From assembly GCA_021532125.1 (NCBI GenBank), contig JADYUX010000002.1, forward strand, positions 414,335 to 478,334: DNA of 64,000 nucleotides, in the 5' to 3' direction. The notes under the pieces are model-generated. The model was not told the origin of the DNA and did not search any database. It saw only the letters and a program-made list of their open reading frames with translations. Origin of the DNA: Arcanobacterium haemolyticum (lineage in GTDB: Bacteria > Actinomycetota > Actinomycetes > Actinomycetales > Actinomycetaceae). The position numbers and the translations under genes are program-made. Numbering within the stretch: the stretch's first letter is position 1; each line of letters starts with the position of its first letter. Positions 55,620 through 61,876 of this stretch are shown here, in pieces.

Positions 55620-55842
55620 CTCCCTCAGATAAACGAGCACGACACACCGTCGGTAGCCGCGCCCAGCACGAAACTCCACGACAAAAGACCCAACTTGCGC
55701 ATGTCACGATGTGAATCGGAATACCTTCACTCACTTTCACGTTCACGTCATGTACAGTAAATCTCCTGTGCACAAGCACGGTGGCATTCGGCGCTCGTGT
55801 CAATTGACGCGGATACGACGAATCACCAGCTCATGTACAGAA

Positions 55843-55966
55843 CGCGCAATCAACTGCGCGCCGGCCACGTGCCGGTTGCCTGCGAGCCTCCCGGCTCGCC
55901 ACCTGACGGAGAGAATCTCTCCTCGTCAGGTTTGAGGAAAAACGGGCGTGGAGCTCAGCTCCGCCC
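55843..55966 (+). promoter_or_regulatory. Structured leader: five consecutive hairpins
   Basis: Within 124 bases lie CGCGCA/TGCGCG (55843-55860), CCGGC/GCCGG (55861-55875), GCGAGCC/GGCTCGC (55882-55899), a 12-bp hairpin CCTGACGGAGAG with CTCTCC-TC-GTCAGG (55902-55930), and GGGC-GT-GGAGC/GCTCC-GCCC (55944-55966). The last two are each followed by TTGAGGAAAA (55932-55941 and 55968-55977), the second of which is the ribosome binding site of the 59-codon gene. The arrangement looks like a cis-regulatory RNA or small structured RNA; no known class is recognised. Confidence 0.5.
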
Positions 55967-55987
55967 ATTGAGGAAAAGAGAAAATAA

Positions 55988-56167
55988 ATGAATATGGATA
56001 TGGAACGAAAGCTCCGCCACGCACACGCAGAACTCATGTCTGCCCAGGCGGAAGTATCTTCCCTCAGCAGGTCAGCTTCGGCTTCCCGTGCAGAGCGCGC
56101 ACAGTTTAGGCTCGCCGCAGCTCAGCACGCATGGAACGAACTCACGAGCCTCTCCACGGCAGCGTGA
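55988..56167 (+). CDS. 59-residue helical protein of unknown function
   Basis: A short gene beginning MNMDMERKLRHAHAELMSAQ and ending AWNELTSLSTAA. It is rich in Ala, Ser, Glu and Arg, without cysteines or membrane segments, and looks like one long amphipathic or coiled helix (alternating hydrophobic and charged residues over about 50 positions). GAGGAAAAGAG precedes the ATG. It has its own structured leader and a textbook terminator 50 bases after the stop, so it is an independent transcript. No family is recognised. Confidence 0.65.
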   Translation: MNMDMERKLRHAHAELMSAQAEVSSLSRSASASRAERAQFRLAAAQHAWNELTSLSTAA

Positions 56168-56217
56168 ACCTCATGCAATAGAACAGGTAGGCCTCCGGGC
56201 CGCCTGCCCAGCTCTCT

Positions 56218-56253
56218 CGGGGAGGGCAGCGAAAGCTGCCCTCCCCGTTTTTT
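56218..56253 (+). terminator. Textbook terminator after the 59-residue gene
   Basis: Perfect 13-base stem CGGGGAGGGCAGC / GCTGCCCTCCCCG with a GAAA tetraloop, followed by six T residues. Confidence 0.95.
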
Positions 56254-56326
56254 ACCCGCCCGCGTTAGCCACTCCACTCCAGACGCCCGCGACAGTGCAA
56301 GCGCCAACCATGTAGCATGATGAGAC

Positions 56327-57823
56327 ATGGCAGAGCACGCAATTGGATTTGACCGCGCCACGTATCTCAAGCTCCAAACGGAGCACATTAACGCCCGCCG
56401 CGAGAAGTTCGGCGGCAAACTTTACCTCGAATTTGGCGGAAAACTTTTTGACGATATGCACGCGTCTCGCGTGCTCCCCGGATTCCTCCCCGATAACAAG
56501 ATCGTCATGCTTGAGTCGATGCGCGACGAAGTAGAAATTGTCATCGTCGTTTCGGCCCGTGATTTGCAGCGTAATAAGGTCCGCGAGGATCTCGGTATTA
56601 CGTACGACGAGGATGTGCTACGCCTGATCGACGCCTTCCGCTCGTACGGTCTGTACGTCGGTTCGGTTGTGATCTCACAGATGAGCGACGATAACCGCCA
56701 AGCAAAGGCCTTCAAGCGCAAACTCGAGCGCCTGGGCATGCGCGTATACCGGCACCAACTCATCAAGGGCTACCCGCACGACGTGGAATACGTCGTCTCG
56801 GATGCCGGCTACGGCAAGAACGAGTACATCGAGACGAGCCGCGACCTCGTCGTCGTCACCGCCCCTGGCCCCGGAAGCGGCAAGATGGCCACGTGCCTCT
56901 CGCAGATTTACCACGACCACAAGCGTGGACTCACGTCAGGTTATGCAAAGTTTGAGACGTTCCCGATCTGGAATTTGCCTCTTGATCACCCGGTGAATAT
57001 CGCATACGAAGCAGCCACAGCTGATCTTGACGATGTCAATATGGTCGATCCGTACCATCTTGCTGCCTACGGCGAGCAGACAGTCAATTACAACCGAGAT
57101 GTTGAAATTTTCCCGGTGCTCAATATTCTGTTCGAGCGGATCATGGGAACGTCGCCGTATAAATCTCCCACCGACATGGGAGTAAATATGGCCGGCTTCG
57201 CCATTTCCGACGACGAGGTGTGCCGCAGGGCCTCCGAGCAGGAGATTATTCGACGTTATTACAAGGCGCGCGTGGCGGAAACACGTGACGAGCTCGATTC
57301 AACAATTTCGGATCGCATCGCCCTTCTCATGGGCAAGGTGGGAATCTCACCAACCGACCGTCCCGTAGTCCAACCGGCCCTCGACAAGCACAAGAAAACA
57401 AAGGGGCCCGCAGCAGCGCTCCAACTCCCTGACGGCACAATTATCACGGGTAAAACCTCGGCATTGCTCGGCAGCTCGTCGTCAGTATTGCTCAACGCAC
57501 TCAAGGTTCTTGCCGGTATTGATGATTCGATTGATGTCCTCTCCCCCGAATCTATTGAGCCGATTCAGAACCTCAAGACAAAGCACCTTGGCTCGCAAAA
57601 TCCTCGCCTTCACACCGACGAGGTCCTCATTGCGCTCGCGGTAAGCGCGACGACGAACGAGTACGCGCGCCGCGCATTAGATGCGCTTGAGCAGCTTGCT
57701 GGCTGCGATCTTCATTCATCGGTCATTCTTGGCCCAGTCGATGAGGATGTGTTCCGTAAGCTTGGCGTGCACGTGACGAGCGAACCTGTCTTCCAGTACA
57801 AGCGCCTGTACCGTAAGCGCTGA
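56327..57823 (+). CDS. DUF1846 (UPF0371) family protein
   Basis: A 498-residue protein highly conserved across firmicutes and actinobacteria. It has [16 protein letters not shown] at the start, [25 protein letters not shown], the nucleotide-like loop [22 protein letters not shown], and [25 protein letters not shown] near the end. Structures of family members show a three-domain fold, but no reaction is established. TAGCAT ends eight bases before the ATG and there is no clear Shine-Dalgarno sequence, so leaderless initiation is possible. No operon partner. Confidence 0.92.
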   Translation: MAEHAIGFDRATYLKLQTEHINARREKFGGKLYLEFGGKLFDDMHASRVLPGFLPDNKIVMLESMRDEVEIVIVVSARDLQRNKVREDLGITYDEDVLRLIDAFRSYGLYVGSVVISQMSDDNRQAKAFKRKLERLGMRVYRHQLIKGYPHDVEYVVSDAGYGKNEYIETSRDLVVVTAPGPGSGKMATCLSQIYHDHKRGLTSGYAKFETFPIWNLPLDHPVNIAYEAATADLDDVNMVDPYHLAAYGEQTVNYNRDVEIFPVLNILFERIMGTSPYKSPTDMGVNMAGFAISDDEVCRRASEQEIIRRYYKARVAETRDELDSTISDRIALLMGKVGISPTDRPVVQPALDKHKKTKGPAAALQLPDGTIITGKTSALLGSSSSVLLNALKVLAGIDDSIDVLSPESIEPIQNLKTKHLGSQNPRLHTDEVLIALAVSATTNEYARRALDALEQLAGCDLHSSVILGPVDEDVFRKLGVHVTSEPVFQYKRLYRKR

Positions 57824-57848
57824 CCTGCCAGCGGCAATTGCGACAACG

Positions 57849-57878
57849 CCTCCCCGCGCTCGCCCAGCTTCGGGGAGG
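57849..57878. terminator. Bidirectional hairpin between the DUF1846 gene and metB
   Basis: Perfect eight-base arms CCTCCCCG (57849-57856) and CGGGGAGG (57871-57878), 14-base loop, between convergent genes. Confidence 0.6.
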
Positions 57879-57911
57879 TAGCAGGTGCCCCTCCCCGAGC
57901 AACTCGTGCGT

Positions 57912-59093
57912 TCAGGCGCCCAGTGCGCAGTCGAGATCGGCGATGAGGTCGTCCGGATCTTCGAGCCCAACAGCGAGTCGTACGAGGTTGGCTGGGATCG
58001 CGCTCTCAGCCCCTGCTTTCGCGGCGTGGGTCATTGCCGCGGGGTATTCGATGAGTGATTCTGTCGCTCCGAGCGATACTGCAAGGGCGAATATCGTCGT
58101 CGATTCGCATACGGAACGCGCTACTTCAGGCGAGTACGTCTCGAAAGAAAGCACCCCACCGCCTCCGCTCATTTGCTTTGTCGCGAGGTCGTGATGACGG
58201 TGGCTGGCAAGCCAGGGGTAGTGCACGGCAGCAACTCGATCGTCGTTCTCAAGGAAATGGGCGATCGCGAGAGCTGTCTCGCTCTGCCGACTGACGCGCA
58301 CCGCGAGTGTTTTAAGACCACGGTGTGCGAGGTAGCAGTCGCGCGGCGAGGGTACGGCACCTGTCGCATTTTGGAGGTAGTGCACCTCGTCAAGCACACG
58401 CCCCGATTCACTCCATCCTGTGACATCTGCGGGCACAACGACATCTTTCGCCGTGATAATCGCTCCGCCAATGATGTCCGAGTGTCCGCCGATGTATTTA
58501 GTCGTCGAATGTACAACAACATCGGCGCCGAGTTCGAGTGGTCGCTGGAGCACGGGCGAAGCAAAGGTGTTATCGACAACGAGGAGTGCACCATAGCTGT
58601 GTGCCAGAGCGGCGAGCGCTCGGATGTCGAAGACGTGAAGCCGCGGGTTTGACGGGGTTTCCACCCAGAGTACGTGCGCTGGATGGGTGGCGAGGTCGTG
58701 TTCGACAGCTTCGAGGTCCGTGAGGTCAAGTGCCGTCGCAGTGCGCCCCTCCCGCGGTAACACTGAGGTGAACAGCCTATATGTGCCTCCGTAGACATCG
58801 GCACCAAAGGAGATGTGCCCTCCGATCCTTGTGACGGCTCGCACGAGCGTATCTTCGGCCGATAGCCCCGCCGGGAATGCGAGGGCACCCGCACCGCCTT
58901 CCAGTGATGCAAGAGCTCGCTCGTAGGCCGAGCGTGTCGGATTGCCACTCCGAGAATAGTCATAGCCGGCGCGAGCCTCACCGACGCTATCCATGACATA
59001 TGTCGATGTGACGTGTACTGGTGGAACGACGTCACCCGTGATGGGATCGGGTTCCTGGCCTACGTGAACAGCTCGTGTTGCGAATCCTGTCAT
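57912..59093 (-). CDS. metB: Cystathionine gamma-synthase/lyase-type PLP enzyme
   Basis: A 393-residue Cys/Met-metabolism PLP enzyme. It has GFATRAVHVGQEPDPITGDVVPPVHVTSTYV, YDYSRSGNPTRSAYERALASLE, ETPSNPRLHVFDI, DNTFASPVLQRPLELGADVV and K199 in HSTTKYIGGHSD, which holds the cofactor. Cystathionine gamma-synthase (cysteine plus activated homoserine) is favoured, but gamma-lyase activity cannot be excluded by sequence. AAAGGA precedes the ATG at 59093. It is the last gene behind a cystine-type importer, joining cysteine supply to methionine synthesis. Confidence 0.88.
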   Translation of the reverse strand: MTGFATRAVHVGQEPDPITGDVVPPVHVTSTYVMDSVGEARAGYDYSRSGNPTRSAYERALASLEGGAGALAFPAGLSAEDTLVRAVTRIGGHISFGADVYGGTYRLFTSVLPREGRTATALDLTDLEAVEHDLATHPAHVLWVETPSNPRLHVFDIRALAALAHSYGALLVVDNTFASPVLQRPLELGADVVVHSTTKYIGGHSDIIGGAIITAKDVVVPADVTGWSESGRVLDEVHYLQNATGAVPSPRDCYLAHRGLKTLAVRVSRQSETALAIAHFLENDDRVAAVHYPWLASHRHHDLATKQMSGGGGVLSFETYSPEVARSVCESTTIFALAVSLGATESLIEYPAAMTHAAKAGAESAIPANLVRLAVGLEDPDDLIADLDCALGA

Positions 59094-59175
59094 GGCCGTG
59101 TCCTTTCGGCGGGGGGGGGTGAAAAGCGAAGTGGGAAGGCGAGTTGGGAGTGAACCAGCACGCACTGATTGGCCG

Positions 59176-59964
59176 TTACTCTGGCCGAGAAATAGTCGTT
59201 GTCTCGCCGGCGTCGGCGAGCGGATCGAGAATCCTCCGAAGGAATTGAGCGGTCCTTGGTTGGGTGGGCGAGGTGAGCACCTTCGAGGCGGCGCCGCGTT
59301 CAACAACCTCTCCCCCATCGAGAAAGAGAACTTGATCTGCGACGGCTCGCGCGAATGCGATTTCGTGCGTGACGACCACCATTGTCCATCCTTCACGTGC
59401 GAGGCGACGCATAACGACGAGTACCTCTCCCACTGTTTCTGGATCAAGTGCGGAGGTCGGTTCGTCAAAGAGGAGGAGCTGTGGTTTGAGCGCGAGTGCG
59501 CGGGCGATCCCCACCCGTTGTTGTTGGCCTCCGGAAAGCTGACGTGGAAGGCGATCTTCCAGTCCGGCGAGGCCAACCTCGGCTAGGAGGCTTCGGCCTT
59601 CCGCTTCGGCCTCGGTGCGCGAAATTTTCCCTGATCGAATTGGCCCGAGTATGACGTTGTCAAGTGCCGTCAAGTGTGGAAAGAGATGATGAGCTTGGAA
59701 AACCATTCCGGATTGAGCTCGAAGCTGGCGCAGCTCTTTCGAGGTTGGTTGTGCACCGTAATCAACTTGTGCCCCGTTGATTGTCACGGTGCCCTTTTCA
59801 GGAATTTCTAGCGCGTTCAATGAACGCAAAAGAGTTGTTTTCCCCGATCCGGAGGGACCGATGAGCGCCGTGACGCCCCCGGAATCAACGTCGAGGTCAA
59901 TTCCGTTGAGGACGTTTTTCGTTCCGAATGACTTGTGGAGACCACGAACTTCAAGCAGCGACAT
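59176..59964 (-). CDS. Amino-acid ABC transporter ATPase (cystine type)
   Basis: A 262-residue ATPase of the polar amino-acid family. It begins MSLLEVRGLHKSFG; Walker A is IGPSGSGKTTLLRSLNALE, then MVFQAHHLFPHLTALDNV, signature LSGGQQQRVGIARAL and Walker B LLLFDEPTSALDPE. The ATG at 59964 follows GGAAGG and lies inside the end of the permease gene (14-base overlap). Confidence 0.92.
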   Translation of the reverse strand: MSLLEVRGLHKSFGTKNVLNGIDLDVDSGGVTALIGPSGSGKTTLLRSLNALEIPEKGTVTINGAQVDYGAQPTSKELRQLRAQSGMVFQAHHLFPHLTALDNVILGPIRSGKISRTEAEAEGRSLLAEVGLAGLEDRLPRQLSGGQQQRVGIARALALKPQLLLFDEPTSALDPETVGEVLVVMRRLAREGWTMVVVTHEIAFARAVADQVLFLDGGEVVERGAASKVLTSPTQPRTAQFLRRILDPLADAGETTTISRPE

Positions 59965-60643
59965 AACGTGATCCTTCCTGGACAAATGTCTTGTTGAGAC
60001 GCCGCTCAAGGAAACCTTGTCCTATCGAAAGCACGGTGCAGATAACCCAGTAATAGATAGCGGCGAGTGAATACAAGGCAAGGAATTGGAACGTCGGGGC
60101 AGCAATTTCCTGCGCCTCGCGTAGGAGTTCAACAACCATGATCGACGAAGCAAGCGACGTATCTTTGACAAGAGAGATAAATGTATTGGAGAGGGGCGGG
60201 ATCGCGACACGCACAGCTTGCGGCAGAATCACGCGGCTAAGGGACTGCCAGTATGTCAGCCCAACCATTTCTGCAGCTTCCCACTGCCCTACCGGCACAG
60301 ACGCTATTGCTGAACGAATGATCTCCGACGCGTATCCGCCAACATTCAATGAGAATGCAATAACGGCCGATGTAAACGGGTCGATAACAATACCCAAGGA
60401 TGGCAAGGCATAGAAAATAATGAAAAGTTGGACGAGCAGTGGCGTGCCGCGAATAATCGAGATATAGATTTGCGCAATTGTCCGAAGCAGACGGAAACGA
60501 GAGATTCGAGCAAGTGCGACCACTAAGGCGAGAATAATCCCGATGGTAAAGGAAAGAAGGGTGAGCGGGATTGTCGCTTTCATGGCCCCCTCAGCCAACG
60601 GGCCGAGCGAACGTAGCACAAGGTCCCATGTCGACGTCGTCAT
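59951..60643 (-). CDS. Amino-acid ABC transporter permease (cystine type)
   Basis: A 230-residue HisM/GlnP-type permease with about five helices and the inner-membrane component motif (EAAEMVGLTYWQSLSRVILPQAVRVAIPPLSN). RGTPLLVQLFIIFYALPSLG is typical of the cystine TcyB/YecS group. GAGGAG precedes the ATG at 60643; the longer open frame upstream overlaps the binding-protein gene and is not expected to be used. Confidence 0.92.
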   Translation of the reverse strand: MTTSTWDLVLRSLGPLAEGAMKATIPLTLLSFTIGIILALVVALARISRFRLLRTIAQIYISIIRGTPLLVQLFIIFYALPSLGIVIDPFTSAVIAFSLNVGGYASEIIRSAIASVPVGQWEAAEMVGLTYWQSLSRVILPQAVRVAIPPLSNTFISLVKDTSLASSIMVVELLREAQEIAAPTFQFLALYSLAAIYYWVICTVLSIGQGFLERRLNKTFVQEGSRYVAA

Positions 60644-60662
60644 ACTGTTATCTCCTCGAGCC

Positions 60663-61496
60663 TCACTTCGAGATGTCTGTACCGAAATACTGAGATCCGA
60701 TGCGTGCGATCGTTCCATCGGCTTCGAGTTCGGCAAGCGTCTGCGAAATTACTTCGTTCAGGCCCGAGTTCTTTCGAAAGGCGAAGGCTTGACGTGATTC
60801 TTGGCCGGGAATTTCGAATGCGATTTTGACCGAATTATCGTTCGTCGTCGTGAAGTATTCGAGAGCGGCAAGATTATCGTTCACGGTAAGATCCACGCGG
60901 CCATCACGCAGTGCTGCGACAGCTTCCGTGAACCCATCAACGCCGACGACGTTCGCCCCCAAGCTCGTTGCGAGTTCCGCCCAGTTCGACGTGACCGACT
61001 GCGCCGACTTCTTCCCCGATACATCAGCCTGCGAGGTGATCGACGAGTTGTCGGATTTGACGATAACGACAGGGCTTGACACGGCATATTTGGTCGAAAA
61101 GTCGTAGAGCGCTTCACGTTCGTCTGTGACGGCTACCTGGTTGGCGACGACGTCGTAGCGTCCCGCCTCCAGCCCAGCGAAGATGCCGTCCCATTTGACT
61201 TCGGAATACTCGGTTGTGACACCGAGCTTGTCGGCAACTGCTTCGATGATGTCGATGTCGTATCCGGTGAGCTTTCCTTCCGAATCATGGAAGGTGAAAG
61301 GGGCATATGTTCCTTCGGTGCCGATTCGGAGTACGCCTTCCTCAAGGAGATTGGCGCGTGCTTCCTCCGCACTCACACTTTCGGTAGAGGACGGAGCAGC
61401 GTCCGTATGTGATGCCGAATTGCCTGCCCCGCATGCGCCCAGGGCGAGGGTGAGAGCGGTAAAAACGGTAGGGAGGATGAACTTGCGATTTTTCAT
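60663..61496 (-). CDS. Cystine-type solute-binding lipoprotein
   Basis: A 277-residue lipoprotein: signal peptide with lipobox LALGAC and lipidated C22. The ligand-binding fold begins RIGTEGTYAPFTFHDSEGKLTGYDIDII and contains VKWDGIFAGLEAGRYDVVANQVAVT, KKSAQSVTSNWAE and VNDNLAALEYF, strings characteristic of cystine-binding TcyA/FliY proteins. It captures cystine outside the membrane for the following permease and ATPase. AAAGGA precedes the ATG. The operon begins further upstream with a Cys/Met-rich leader peptide. Confidence 0.92.
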   Translation of the reverse strand: MKNRKFILPTVFTALTLALGACGAGNSASHTDAAPSSTESVSAEEARANLLEEGVLRIGTEGTYAPFTFHDSEGKLTGYDIDIIEAVADKLGVTTEYSEVKWDGIFAGLEAGRYDVVANQVAVTDEREALYDFSTKYAVSSPVVIVKSDNSSITSQADVSGKKSAQSVTSNWAELATSLGANVVGVDGFTEAVAALRDGRVDLTVNDNLAALEYFTTTNDNSVKIAFEIPGQESRQAFAFRKNSGLNEVISQTLAELEADGTIARIGSQYFGTDISK

Positions 61497-61573
61497 GATG
61501 ATCCTTTGTCGTGAGCGGGCGGCGCCTATAGGTACACGTCGCCTCAGAAAAAGGTGGGGGTGGGGATGCTCTG

Positions 61574-61592
61574 CTGTCGTGTGCGACGACAG
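61574..61592 (-). promoter_or_regulatory. Hairpin between the leader peptide and the cystine operon
   Basis: CTGTCGT (61574-61580) and ACGACAG (61586-61592) form a perfect seven-base stem with a five-base loop. On the transcript a U5 run follows 22 bases later (61552-61548). It lies between the leader stop codon and the transporter genes, where an attenuation element would sit. Confidence 0.45.
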
Positions 61593-61612
61593 GCTTGCAC
61601 GTATGGCGGCTC

Positions 61613-61714
61613 TCAGTTAGCCGAATGACACATTCGCATACACAGGCGCATCGGCATGGCGGCGCTCAACGCCGATCCGATGGCAGCCACATGTGATGCG
61701 ATGTCGTTTCTCAC
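61613..61714 (-). CDS. Leaderless Cys/Met-rich leader peptide (33 aa) of the cystine-metB operon
   Basis: A 33-codon frame starting with GTG at 61714 (RNDIASHVAAIGSALSAA...) and ending MPMRLCMRMCHSAN, so its last 14 residues hold four Met and two Cys. It starts seven bases after an extended -10 (TGC-TATTTT) and has no Shine-Dalgarno sequence, so it should be the first codon of the mRNA. Its stop is 116 bases before the binding-protein gene. Translation pausing at the Cys/Met codons could control the downstream hairpin, as with known sulfur-responsive leader peptides of actinobacteria. Function inferred from architecture. Confidence 0.6.
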   Translation of the reverse strand: MRNDIASHVAAIGSALSAAMPMRLCMRMCHSAN

Positions 61715-61721
61715 GAGATCG

Positions 61722-61730
61722 AAAATAGCA
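61722..61730 (-). promoter_or_regulatory. Extended -10 of the cystine-metB operon
   Basis: TGCTATTTT on the minus strand (extended -10 TGN plus TATTTT), seven bases before the GTG of the leader peptide. Confidence 0.55.
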
Positions 61731-61805
61731 GAGGCGGCAGCTGATCTTTCCAGCCCGTCCAATAGTTGAGATTCCTAGTATGGAAATGGGTATATAGCAG
61801 CAGAA

Positions 61806-61845
61806 GAAGGGCTGATCAGGGAATCAACTCCCCGATCAGCCCTTC
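61806..61845 (-). terminator. Terminator of the LPFTG surface protein
   Basis: Twelve perfect base pairs GAAGGGCTGATC (61806-61817) / GATCAGCCCTTC (61834-61845), extended inward by GGG/CCC after one mismatch. Confidence 0.8.
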
Positions 61846-61876
61846 AGATTCATACCGCGGATTTCGCGAACGTTAC

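Noticed and set aside
59094..59175. Run of nine G residues upstream of metB as a phase-variation tract
   Set aside because: It lies between two operon genes, outside both coding regions and beyond the ribosome binding site of metB, so slippage would have little effect; recorded only as a sequencing-error risk.
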